A DNA stretch of 64,000 nucleotides from Alligator mississippiensis (taxonomy: Eukaryota; Chordata; Crocodylia; Alligatoridae). The translations under genes were made by a program, and so were the position numbers. Positions 1 to 10,600 of the stretch are shown here, piece after piece. The stretch is from assembly GCF_030867095.1 (NCBI RefSeq), contig NC_081824.1:254201956-254265955 (forward strand), read 5' to 3'. Within the stretch, counting starts at the first letter, position 1. Every line of letters starts with the position of its first letter. Under the pieces are notes generated by a model, which was given only the letters and a program-made list of their open reading frames with translations, ran no database searches and was not told where the DNA came from.

Positions 1-330
1 CATCCACAACCCACTGGTTGCACCCACAATCCACTGGTTGCGCTCCTCACTGCCAGTTGCGCCTGCACTGGCGCGTAAGCTGCGCCTTCACTGGCGCTGT
101 GAGAATAATGCACCCTCCTGGCGCTAGACTGCGCCCTCACTGGCACTGGGGCACCTCACCCCTATGGGGTCCCTATGAGAATAATGCGCCCTCTTGGCAC
201 TAGGGCACCCCACACTCTCTGGGGTCCCTATGAGGTCAATGCGCCCTCTTGGCCCTAGACTGCGCCCTCACTGGCTCTAGGGCACCCCACCCCTGTGGGG
301 TCCCTATGAGGCCTCCTCCAACCCCTACAG
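1..330. repeat. GC-rich tandem repeat (minisatellite-like)
   Basis: Successive diverged units share the phrases TGCGCCCTC, TGGCNCTAG, GGGCACCCCAC and GGGGTCCCTATGAG. Units ending at about 177, 232 and 311 have the same right edge. Full units are about 76-80 bp; the middle unit lacks about 20 bp. The array runs off the left edge, so its size is unknown. I see no coding potential: the short ORF at 18-203 is just the repeat translated. Confidence 0.7.
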
Positions 331-725
331 CCTCACCCAAGCCTCCGGTGTAATACACACACTAACCAAACAAAACACAAGCCTCCTGGCTGTAACTTAA
401 CTCAAGGCTGCCTGGCTGCAACAACATAGCTCCTGCACCACAGAGCCACCATCCTTCAGCCTGCTCAAGCAGTCCTCACATCTTATCCCCAAGCTCCTGC
501 CTCTCTGGCTGCTGACCAAGAACTGCTAACCTGGCCTCAGCCCTGGGCTTTATAAAGGCCAGGCCCTGCCCCCTTCTGGCCAGCTGATTCTTATCAGTTG
601 CCCTGGCAACCTGCAGCTGTGCTCCTTATCTCCGCTAGGGCTCCTTATGTACTGCCAGAGCTCCTCCTCTGGCAGCCTTCCCCTCTCTAGGAGCAGGAGC
701 ACCAAGGTGCCCTGTGACAATTATA
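331..725 (+). other. possible LTR- or promoter-like repeat segment with TATA box
   Basis: This is pyrimidine-rich sequence with a good TATA-box match (TTTATAAAG, about 549-557), followed by GC-rich sequence that ends in TGTGACA just before the microsatellite. This layout resembles a solo LTR or a repeat-borne promoter. I could not define paired ends or a target duplication. No associated ORF is visible, so this may be unrelated sequence. Confidence 0.25.
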
Positions 726-730
726 AATAT

Positions 731-752
731 TGTGTGAGTGTGTGTGTATGTA

Positions 753-806
<54 letters not shown>
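731..806. repeat. compound (GT)n/(AT)n microsatellite
   Basis: A run of TG dinucleotides with occasional TA changes into an uninterrupted AT tract. The short ORF across it, rich in Cys/Val/Ile/Tyr, is an artefact of dinucleotide repetition. Confidence 0.95.
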
Positions 807-809
<3 letters not shown>

Positions 810-1055
810 TGTATATGGACAATAAATTCATATTACTATATAGACATGGATTACAAATTATAAGTACGTGTGTATATATGAACTATAAATATGTATAGCG
901 GTTCTGTCTGCCTGTCTACCCATATATCCATGTGTGTACATGTACATGTATCTGTATAGATATTTACATATAGATATGTGCAGATTATATAAATATATAT
1001 CTAAACTATTTACATAAGGAAAAAAAAACCTGAAGTGAGTGCACACACTTATCAT

Positions 1056-1337
1056 CAGTGATTCTCAACCAGGATGCCAGGGCATCTTGCAATTCCTCCA
1101 GATCTTTTGAAGGGTGCCCTGAAGTGTGAAGAGATAAGCAGATAAACTAAACTCAGGCTTGCCCCTGCCTGGATGATCCTCCCATCCATGCTGCCAGGCC
1201 CCTCTGCAAGGAGGTAAGCACAATAATCTGTAAACTTAGTTTTTGAAATTGTGTGCCACTCAAGTCACAAAAGGTCTGGAGGGGTGCCTTGAGTCTCATG
1301 AAGGGTGCGTCAAGCCCAAAAAGGTTGACAGCCACTG
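1056..1337. mobile_element. short hAT (Charlie-like) non-autonomous element
   Basis: The left end reads CAGTGATTCTCAACC. The right end, read on the other strand, is CAGTGGCTGTCAACC. These imperfect inverted ends match the CAGTGGTTCTCAACC type typical of hAT/Charlie elements. No matching 8-bp flanking duplication was found, so the insertion is probably old. It is non-coding. Confidence 0.5.
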
Positions 1338-1766
1338 ATATGTGTATATGTATAGCACAAGCTTTCATTGGCCAGCACTCACTTCATCACATGCTGTGAA
1401 AGGACTTGTATAAGAAAGAGAGAGAAGTTTAAATGCAGAAGGAAGAAGAAGAGGGTGCCAGGGAGAGGGGCAGTGTTGGGAAAAGCAAATAAGCAAAGAA
1501 CCCATAAGAATGAGAAGTCACAAAAGCTAATCTAGGTAATGGGGTAAGAATCCATAGACCTTATGTAAACGATACTTAATACAATAATAAGAGGTCTTGG
1601 AGTCAAAGCAGTTCTGAGCCTGGTGTTAGTGGAAGTGTGTCAACGTGGTCTTTAAACTACTAGTTTTCAGTCTCCATTTCTTATAGCAGTCACCCGTGAG
1701 GCTCTTTTCAAACCTTTGGCAGTTCCAACTCTCATTTTCAATGATTTTATGAAGGGACCTCAGGAG
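1338..1766. other. no recognisable feature
   Basis: Purine-rich non-coding sequence. I recognise no gene, repeat family or structured element here. Confidence 0.5.
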
Positions 1767-2237
1767 TAGAGGTGCACTGATACATTGGTCCCGTCATATT
1801 GGCACTGGTATAAGGAAAATTGACATTATCAGCTTTTTCTGGCTGATGTAGCCAATAATGTCGTCGATAAACGCCTTGCGCATGCGCACAGCCATAGTGC
1901 AGCACGCAGGCAGCCAGGAGTGCAGCCCTGCAGTGTGGAGAGCAGTGTCTGGCTGGTAAGTCTGTTGTGAGGGAAAGGGTGGAGTGGGGTGGGGTTGGAG
2001 GGGCAGGTTGAGGCACCTGCCCCTGTTCCAGCCCCACTCCCACCCTCACTGAGGGCCTTGATCTGCTCCTCCCATGTCCCTTTCCGCTCCCCTTCCCCCA
2101 CAACAGACTTACCAGCCATATGCTACTCTCCACGTTGCCAGGCTATATATTGGTAGTTGGATTGGTATCGGTTGATATGACGCATTAAAAATTGGCCATT
2201 GGTATCGGCCCAAAAAATCTCTATTGGTACACCCCTA
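1767..2237. mobile_element. hAT-like element with eroded target duplication
   Basis: The left end is TAGAGGTGCACTGATA. The right end in reverse complement is TAGGGGTGTACCAATA, giving imperfect inverted repeats of about 16 bp of the kind found in several vertebrate hAT families. The 8-bp flanks CTCAGGAG and CTCAGACA agree at 5 of 8 positions, which would fit a decayed duplication. The interior holds repeated TTGGTATCGG-like motifs. The overlapping 128- and 96-residue ORFs on the minus strand resemble no transposase I know, so the element is probably non-autonomous. Confidence 0.55.
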
Positions 2238-2247
2238 CTCAGACAGT

Positions 2248-2909
2248 CATCTAGTCCTAAACCCTTGCTCAAAGCAGGATCATCTGCAACTAGATCATCC
2301 CAGCCAAAGTTTTGTCTACCTGGGTCTTAAAAACCTCCAAGGATGGAGATTTCACAACTGCTCTGGGTAACCTGTTCCAGTGTTTTTTACTACCTTCCTT
2401 GTGAGAGAGTCTTTCCTTGCATCTAACCTAAACTTTGCCTGCTGCAATTTGAGACCATTGCTTGTTTTGTCATGGGCCACCACTGAGAACAGTCTAACTT
2501 CATTTTTCTTAGAACCACCCTGCAGGTAAAGACTGCTATTAAATCCCCCCTCTGTCTTCTCTTCAGAATAATTAAGTGCAGCACCCTCAGGCCACCCCCC
2601 CCAGCCCCCTAACCATTTTTGTTGCCCTCCTCTGGACTCTTTCCACATCCTTTCTGTACTGGGGGACTCAACACTGGACACAGTATTTCAGATGTGGCCT
2701 CACCGGTGCTGAATAGAGGGGAAGAATTACTTAATTTGATCTGCTGGCAATGCTTCTACCAATGCAGCCCAGTATGCCATTAGACTTCCTCACAACAAGG
2801 GCACGTTATTGGCTCATATTCAGCTTCTTGTCCACTGTAACGCCCAGGTGCTTTTCTTCAGAGCTGCTGCTTATCCAGTCATTCCCCAGCCTGTACTGAT
2901 GCATGGGAT
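2248..2909 (-). mobile_element. CR1 LINE 3' fragment, distal part (interrupted by hAT)
   Basis: This is an antisense CR1 fragment. It contains the reverse complement of the CR1 3' region, including the stretch about turning CTAGATCATCC into the last RT-domain codons. It is degraded and has no ORF of useful length. The hAT element at 2910-3737 splits it, and the CR1 sequence resumes at 3738. Confidence 0.7.
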
Positions 2910-3737
2910 CAGGGTGGATAAAAATCAGTGATTTAAAAAAAAAAGCAGATTTTTAAAATTTAAATCAGATGTTTTTTATTTCATTGTATTTTTGATTTTA
3001 AGATGCTTTTTAAAAAAACACCATTTAAAGATGGTTTTAATTTAAGATGCATTTAACCTTAAAGTTATCATCATGGAATAAGGATTGTAACTTCTAATTA
3101 TATACTATTTGAGACAATATATTGTAACATTTTTAGAAGTTTTATAAATAGGTCACAACAGGCCATGGACTATATTAGGGGCCTAATCTTATGTGGTTTC
3201 CAGAGGCTCCTCTATAGATTAGTAAAGATTAAAGAAAACCACTGTACCCAGTAGTCTTAGTGCTCAGCCTAGAAGATCCCATTAAGCGTCTCTGTGATGC
3301 TTAGTTTCAGTTCTCAAGCAGTGGATTTGTGTCTCCAGAGATCATAGGCAGACAAGGGTCTTTGAGCAGATGTGATATCTTTTATTGAACTAACTACATT
3401 TTTGGAAAAAAATGTTCTTTGCAAGTTTTCTGGCACAAATACTCTTCTTCAGGCATAGGGAGAGTGTGTTGTCTTTAGAGATAACATCCTCGTTAACAGC
3501 AGTATATGGAGGTGAGAGAGAACAGACCCGATTACCTACCCATCAGCCTTCTTGTCTCTCTGCAAATTTGGCTACACAGAGTCAAGCCCTTATCTTTCTC
3601 TAAAAGTACAAAGTTTCAAGAAGTTAAAATGAATAAAGATATCAGACAAAAAGAATGCATTTTTTGTAGAAAACAGTGATTAAATCAAGGTTTCCTGCCC
3701 AGTGGTTTCAATCGCTATTTAAAACAAATTCACCCTG
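2910..3737. mobile_element. hAT transposon nested in CR1, with exact 8-bp target duplication
   Basis: The element starts CAGGGTGGAT and ends ATTCACCCTG, which are inverted repeats with one mismatch. It is flanked on both sides by the same 8 bp, CATGGGAT (2902-2909 and 3738-3745). An 8-bp duplication with CAGGG-type ends is diagnostic of the hAT superfamily. The 828-bp interior is AT-rich and has no transposase ORF, so this is a non-autonomous copy. The CR1 sequence on both sides becomes continuous when the element is removed, which dates it after that CR1. Confidence 0.85.
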
Positions 3738-4185
3738 CATGGGATTGTTCCATCCTAAGTGCAGGACTTTACACTTGTCCTTATTGAACCTCATGAGATT
3801 CCTTTTGGTTCAGTCTTCCAACTTGTTGAGGTGTCTCTGAATCCTAGCCCTACCCTCTAGTGTATCTATTACTCCCCCCAGCTTGGTAGTATAATTTGCA
3901 GTCTTTTGACACCAAACAGATCACATCAGCTGATGAATCACTTGGAGATGGTGGTTATTGGTTCTAGCACCAAGCCTTGCAAGAGTCTGTTTCTGTAAGA
4001 TCTCCAGGATCGGTTTTGTGGCCAAAACCACGTGTAAATACCTAACCTCAGAGCATCAGCTCAGCTGCCATGATAATCCATCCAGAAATCTTGCTGACAT
4101 CTTGTACAGCACACCTATGTGTCTGATGGTGTCATAGGCTGCTGTATGTGAGATCAAAGACAGCTAGCCCAGTTTTCTTCTTCTG
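3738..4185 (-). mobile_element. CR1 LINE 3' fragment, proximal part
   Basis: This continues the antisense CR1 of 2248-2909 after the hAT insertion. It carries the reverse complement of the RT-core and thumb part of CR1 ORF2, heavily mutated. The right boundary is approximate because similarity fades near 4185. Confidence 0.6.
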
Positions 4186-5139
4186 TTAAAATTCTATTTT
4201 CAGTGTACATAGAATCTGCTACTACTTGGCCAAAAGTACTTCAGTTTGGCTGGAAACTTGCCTGAAGTTTTTCTGCCACGTGTAAATTTATTCAGTCCGG
4301 GGGTTTTCTGCTACAGCTCAGGGGTAATGTTGGGCAATAGGTGGATACTAAAGGATGGTCTTTTCTTGGCAATAGTATAACTGTCAACTTAGCTTTTCAC
4401 TGTGTGACATATATCAAGGTCACCTGTACTATATGGGACATGAATATGGACAAGGAGTGTTGCTTCCTTTGCAAGGAAGGAAGTAAAAGGAGGTATAATA
4501 TTAGGTTGTCAAAGCTGTATATTGCTGGAAACTTTAATCTTGGTCAAGAGGTGACATTGCTTACACTTTCCTGATTGACTCCTAAAATTTTTTATCCAAG
4601 TCTGAATTATTGACATTGGCAAGGTATCTGGTGACACTGTTTGTCGAGACTTATATCTGTTCAGTGGATTTTGTTCTTCATGCAGCTACCTGTGGAGTTT
4701 CTAACTCTTCCTGTTTGATTTTTGACTTCATTTCTGAGGTTGCATCTTCATTGCATGCTCTTTGGGCTACTTTTGGGCTCTCTAGCAGGAAGCAACATTA
4801 AATATTGTTTTGTCAGACCATGAGTATGTTTGATATGTTGTGCAGATGATATATTCCCTTCAGTTACTTGATTAATAACAGTTGCAGTGTATCCTTAAGC
4901 TAGAGCTCACTATTGATACGGTAGCGTCAGTTTGGCTTAGAAGGGGGCTGTGTTTCCCACTCAACATTTCCAAGGACTCTGGAGGTAGCTGTTAAAGTGT
5001 TGTCTCATAGAAGTGACCCAGCTGAAGTTAAAGGAGAAAACCTTGTTTCCTCCCAGTAGCGTAAATTTGCTACTTTCTTTGGGTTGTGAAGAAGATCTAG
5101 CTCGTAGAGGGAGGCTGATCTGCAAGGTCTAGCCTACTC
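4186..5139. other. no recognisable feature
   Basis: AT-rich sequence between the CR1 fragment and the hairpin element. ORFs of 63-77 residues resemble nothing known and have no exon-like boundaries. Part of it may be old L1 sequence, given the endonuclease fragment just downstream, but I cannot show that. Confidence 0.4.
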
Positions 5140-5376
5140 TGATCACCAGGGATCCTGGTTTTCTCTGATTTAAAACAATTCCCAATTTTCAGTTTAAAAA
5201 AAGTAACCCCAAATCCACATTTTTCTGTGATTTAAATTAAACACCACTAATATATAGAAAATATATAGTGGTGTTTCATTTAAATATCATGGGAAAATGT
5301 GGATTTGGGGTTACTTTTTTTAAACCAAAAATTGGGGATTTTTTAAATCGGAGAAAACCAGGGTCCCTGCTGATCA
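5140..5376. mobile_element. 237-bp near-palindromic hairpin element (MITE-like)
   Basis: The two halves are inverted copies of each other over almost their full length. Both ends read TGATCA, then CCAGGGATCCTGGTTTTCTC on the left and, in reverse complement, GCAGGGACCCTGGTTTTCTC on the right. The arms of about 100 nt also share GTAACCCCAAATCCACATTTT and AAACACCACT, and meet at an AT-rich centre near 5262. This architecture fits a foldback MITE. I could not assign it to a superfamily, and no clear flanking duplication was seen. Confidence 0.75.
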
Positions 5377-5526
5377 CCCCAAGTAATATGATATTTATTA
5401 AAGTCCTCCCTATAGATGGCAGGATATTGGAGCAGTGGTAGCCCAGGCACAGGCACTAATTCTAAGCTTACAGGCACTAGCCGACTTGCACAGAGTGATC
5501 CTGATTATATCATAGTCGAATGCAAA

Positions 5527-5742
5527 TTACAGTTTCTCCACATCAGATAAATAGGTCAGCTGTGTTTTCCCGACAGCCTGTAGTTTGTGGTCAGAGATCA
5601 TGAGCTGATTGGCAACGAGGAAAGTAAGATGGGTTTCCTGAAGGCAGATGACATCAGTGTTGTGTGGGTAGGTACTGCTTTCAGGAACAGAAAGGATTGA
5701 GGTTGATAAGCTGTTGACATTTCTCTGAACCACCTTGAGCAA
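5527..5742 (-). pseudogene. L1-type LINE ORF2 endonuclease fragment
   Basis: The minus-strand reading has the start of an APE-type retrotransposon endonuclease: an N-V-N-S-L motif near its start, then D-V-I-C-L-Q-E-T-H-L about 20 residues later. These correspond to the Asn and Glu catalytic motifs of L1 ORF2. The first motif's spacing looks altered, and downstream EN motifs are not continuous. It is best read as a decayed 5' piece of an L1-like ORF2 on the opposite strand to CTC1. Confidence 0.55.
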
Positions 5743-6503
5743 AGGGCAGGAATTTAGTGCATTTCCTGTCCTTGCCCAGGCTAGCAGTAACTGAGATTAA
5801 GTGGAATCAGTTTTCTGGTTGCATCTTTGGTTTTCCCAAAGATAATCCATCAGGTTTACAACAGGCTTGAAGTTGCAGTGTACTTCATTCCTAGAATGAG
5901 GAAAATTGGTATTATCTCTCTTGTTTTCCTGTCTCTATTTCAACATGAAGAATAGGTCCAGAGCTTTCCCTGCCAAACTTCGTGTGACACACGCTATGAA
6001 ACAGCATGCAGATCTTCACATTTTTGTTCTAGTTAAATAATATTAACAAGCCATAGACCTTGATGAGTCCCCAGTGGCATTACTTATCTGAAACAAAACA
6101 CTTCAGGTGTTTTATTCTCTTGCCAGATTGTTACAGTAGACTCCTCTTCAATAAATGTCAGGTTCTTCTTGACCAAATTATCTCCCATTGCTTAGTTTCT
6201 GTTCATATTTCATTGCACTTCTGTTGTAGTCAATGAGAACTCTAACATAAATAGTGATCCAGCTTCACAGCCCTTTTCAAAACTGTTACCTACCCCTAAT
6301 GGGAGCAAATAGTAAACTCATCAGCTGGATCACTGTCTGTGCTAGGTCTTCCAGTATTGCTGACCTTGTGTTAGTAATACCAGAGATTTTTTTCTTGGCA
6401 AATTGGACTTAAATCTGCAAGGTAATTATCATGGCTACTTAGATCATTGAAAAGCCAACTATATTGGAATGAGCTGACAACTTTGTTTTTTTTCTACCAT
6501 ATT
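5743..6503. other. no recognisable feature
   Basis: AT-rich non-coding sequence. It may hold further L1-like sequence next to the endonuclease fragment, but I see no motif that proves it. Confidence 0.4.
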
Positions 6504-7103
6504 TACCACATTTACTCAAATCCAAGACAAGCACCTCATCTTGGATTGGAGTACAAGGTAGAAGGGGAAACAGGAAGCTTCTGTGCCTCTGTTCCCCTAC
6601 ACCCTCTTCCCCTTTCCCCTCCAGGGCTCTGCCCTTTCCCTTCCCTTCATCACTTACCATCCAGCACAGGTTGAGCTCCATTCTGGTTGGGGGCACAGAG
6701 CACAGGTTAGCTTTGGCTCAGGCCCTGGCCTGGCCACGCAACGAGACACTACTGCTGCATGGCCAGGCTGAGTCTGCTCAAAAGCTACCCTGTGTGGGGA
6801 GGGGCAGAGGTGGCAGGGTGCAGGCATCATCAAAGGGTGTAGACACTGCTGGGTGGGAGGGAAACAAAAAGGGGTGGGGAGCAGATCACTTGCCTCCCCC
6901 TTTCCCGCTCACCCCTTATGCTGCTGCTGCTTTTCTTGCTGTAAAAGTGGGGGGACGAATTTAAGATGACCTTCCAGTAATTGGATTCTGTACATGGAAA
7001 ATTATAACAAATGTATACATTTTCCCATGTATAGAAGCTAATTATGGGGGGGTGGGGCATTGTCTTGAATTCATAGTTGTCTTGGATTTAAGTAAATGTG
7101 GTA
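6504..7103. mobile_element. TA-flanked inverted-repeat DNA element (Tc1/mariner-like ends)
   Basis: The left end (6504-6528) begins TACCACATTTACT. The right end (7079-7103) is its reverse complement over 25 bp with one mismatch. If the outer TA is counted as target duplication, the element is 6506-7101 and starts CCACATTTACT. A TA duplication suggests the Tc1/mariner or a related superfamily. Part of the left end recurs inverted just inside the element (AATCCAAGA at 6519 versus TCTTGGATT near 6539). The GC-rich interior encodes no recognisable transposase. Confidence 0.65.
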
Positions 7104-7647
7104 ATACCTTGATCAGTCTCAAACTTCTAGTATCTTGCATGTAGTTCTCCCAGTGGCAGTATTTAGTAGTACTCAACATTTTTCTTCATTATGTCTCTAG
7201 CTTTAAGATCAGATATGTTAAGTTTGGTTGTAGTCTTACATCTGAAGGTAGGAGCCTGAGATCTCTTTGATTTGGCATTTCTCAGCTGCACATCCGTCAA
7301 GTCGGTCCAATTAAGATAAAGTTAACTTTAAGGTTGGCAGCTGTGTCCTGATCTCAGAACCATGAGTAGCACAGCCAAGCTTCTCCTTATAGCTCAGAAC
7401 ATCCAAGCACCATATGGGGAGACGGTTTACTCCACCTGGAATAGATGAGGCTCCTTATTGAGTCACCCCTGCCACTTTCTGCAATGCTCTGGGTTTTCTT
7501 ATGGAATCTTCCATTCCAATTCTTTGTAAACTGGCTCTGCCTAAACTCTCTGGCAAGGGCAGAGCCTGAGATACTGCAAAAAAAGAAATCTAATCATCCA
7601 GCTCCCCACACTATCCCTGCATATTTTATTTTTTATTTTTTCCCCAG
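7104..7647. other. intron or upstream sequence preceding first visible CTC1 exon
   Basis: No coding exon is supported here. An in-frame reading extends upstream of the exon at 7648 to an ATG at 7445, but the residues encoded by 7445-7647 do not resemble CTC1. They are separated from the exon by a typical polypyrimidine tract plus CAG (ending 7647). The N-terminal CTC1 coding exon(s), about 66 residues in human, were not found anywhere upstream in the window. Confidence 0.5.
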
Positions 7648-10600
7648 TTTTATCTCCATCTCCGACCTCCAGCATCAACAGTGTACACCATGCTGCAGTC
7701 ACCTTACTTGGAGCACCACTGAGTTTAAGGAATGGGTTCGCCAAAGCGAAGGCCTTTTGTCCAAACAGAGTGCTCTGCCACGGGCTCACCTGATACTCAT
7801 TGGCTATCTAACCGATGGAAGGCAGGAGGAGGGAGAGAAGCGGGTAGATGGCAGCCTATATGTGAAAGACAACAGCGGTGCAGTTCCTTGTGAGGTACAT
7901 CAGCAGAACAACCTGATGGATTATGTTCTTACTACCATTTCTGAGAGGAAGCCCAGACTACTGGAAAGCTTAAACTGTTTGCAAAAGATATCTAAGGGCC
8001 AGATTCTATTTTACATGTTAGGCATGTAAGTGCAATCTTAGCCTATCCTTATCAAGTCCCTGAAAAACTAATATAAAATGTGGGTGGGTCCTCCTTGCTG
8101 CTTTTTTTGTGACTCAGTCTTAAGGATTAGATGATAGTGAGTCAGATAAGTAGATGCATGCATGGATTTTCAGGGACTCAGAGCAGAATAGAATTGCACT
8201 CAGGGTGTCTGTGTCTGCTTAGATGCCTAACAGGTGGAATATAATTTGGCCCCAGATATCTATTTTAGAAGGAGAAGGCAATAAGCCCAAATCCAGGGGA
8301 AATGGGCTGAATCATTAATTGCTTGTGAGCTAACTCCTGCACTTACAGGGCTGGAGAATTACTAGAGAAAAGAGATAAGATATGAAGATCGATGTTGGTG
8401 ATTCCTGTTGAAGTCTAATTTCAGTTATTAATTAATGGGGCAAACCCCAGAAAATGGGGGCTCTGAAAGTCCTGGAAGGCTAATGGAGCCAATAGCAATA
8501 AACAGTGCTGCTTGAGTTACAGGTTCAGAGCAAAAACAACAGGAACCTGGGGGATAATTGGGCTCTCAGTAATGCATGTGATATGCCATCTCATGGGTTG
8601 GGTGCTGCTGTGCTAAAACCTGCCTGGAGGATCCAAAACAAAAAGGGTATAGGAAAATTGTAGGAACTGGAGAGTGACACTTGTGACAGGCATGTGGCTC
8701 TGTGTTGCTGCCTCTAGTGTTCTAGGTTAGGGGTGACCAAACACCTAAACTTTTAGCCACAAGCCAAAATCTTCTCACATTTGAGGACTGCTGACTATAC
8801 AACTTGTACTCCAGAGTCAGTGATCTATGCACTGCTCCCACTGCTCTTTCTTCAAGAAGTGCCTTTAAAGTGCTTAGGAGTTGCATACTGCATGGGCATG
8901 TGGTTTGGCCACCACTGATTTGAAGAAATAGGAAGTGGGAGGCAGAGGCTGTTACATATGCAGTGTTAGGATGAGCTTTACAAGTAGCAGTGAAGGTGAG
9001 AGAGCTGGAAAGGTTAGAAATGCAGAGTGGAAAAACCAAGTGCGATTAAAAGTTAGGAAGCAAACTGTCAATAAATCCCCACTATTCTCTTGGAAGAATA
9101 CCTGGGCTCAGGGAATGCCATTCCCAGCATTGAGGAAATTGCAGGTGGGTTTGTAAGGCTACGTTCACTTCTGGAGTGAAGAGGCTTTTCTGTCTCTCTC
9201 TTTTTCTATAGGTTAGTTACTACCTTTGTCTGGGGAGCAGTAAAGCATGGCTAGGTATTAATCCCAGCTCTAAAAAGAGTAATGAAAGTTTATGATGTGC
9301 CAAGGAAAGGTTATGTTAATGCCATAGATGACTTAGCAAGGATGTTGTATTATCACTGTTTCTTAAAATTTTAGCCCCTCTTCTCTTTTGGTTTAGCTCC
9401 TACATTTTGAGCTGGAATGGCTGGAGTTGCTGTTTCTCTTCCCCAGTTGGGCATATGTGCCACAGAAGGACCATCGCACAGGAGGGTATGTGGAGATCCT
9501 GGCAGACCCGGTACCAGTGAATCCTGTACCAGAGAGGATGGTTAACAAAATCCCTGTTATCTACCCAGCGCCAGCTATGCAGCTGCTCATCACCAGGTAA
9601 TATTCAATATAGTCAATAGGCAGCGTGGCTGCTGTCATTGTTGCTTGTCACAGGCAAGGTTCCCTGTAAGGTGCTCAGCTGCGCACAGGTAAAAGTCTGG
9701 CCACGCACAAACTTTTTTATGCCGCGCACCCGCCGAGATAGGAACTGGGCTGCAGCGTGGGACACTTACAGAAGGTAATTTCCTCCCCGAGGCAAAGCGG
9801 AGGCAGGGGCGGGAGCCTGGCGTGGGCTCCGCTGGCTCCAGGGAACTCCTCCGTTACCCCACTTCACCTCCGGGAGGTGTCAGGGCTGGGGAGTGGAGCA
9901 CTTCCCTGGAGCTGGTGGAACCCGTGAAGTGGTTTCCCGGAGCTGGTGGAGCCTGCACCAGCCCCATCCTCTATCCCTGCCTTGCCTCACCTCGGGAAGG
10001 AGCCACTGCCTGCCCCGAGTGAGGCTCCGCCAGCTCCAGGGAACTGCTCTGTGGCTCCGCCAGCTCTGGGGAAGTGCTTCACTCCCCAGCCCTGACGCCA
10101 CGTGCCTTCTCGCTCCCCAAGGCAAAGTGGGGGAGCGGAACAGTGTCCCAGAGCTGGTGGAGCCCGTGCCAGGCCCCCAGGCCCCAGCCCCCGCTGCCTG
10201 CCCCGGGTGAGGATTTTACCTTTGTAAGTGTCCCACGCCTCACCGAAGCAGCATGCTTACGGACCGGTACTCCTTAGAGGGAACATTGGTCACAGGTCTG
10301 CCTAACCTCAAAGTGAGAACCCTTCAGAGAGGGAACTGGTTGGGTCACATCCATTCTGACAGAGAGGGAACAAAGGAGTTTATGAAATTACAAAATAACT
10401 GTATTAAATCCTTTTAGTCGAACAATAATCCATCTGCTGTTTTGCAGGTGTTTGTTGGAAACGACTTTGTTTGGCTGAGTTACACACTCATTTTTACAAG
10501 TAGAGATTTTATTATCGAAAATAAAATTTAGGAAACAACAAAACAATTGTAAAGATGATTAAAAATAATGTTTATGCATTTAAGTGACAGGGTTTATATT

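Noticed and set aside
331..725. Considered as an endogenous retroviral LTR
   Set aside because: A TATA box is present, but there are no paired LTRs, primer-binding site or retroviral coding sequence, so only a low-confidence repeat segment is listed.
7445..7647. Upstream extension of the ORF containing the CTC1 exon at 7648, with ATG at 7445
   Set aside because: The encoded residues do not match CTC1 and are separated from the exon by a clear polypyrimidine tract and CAG acceptor.
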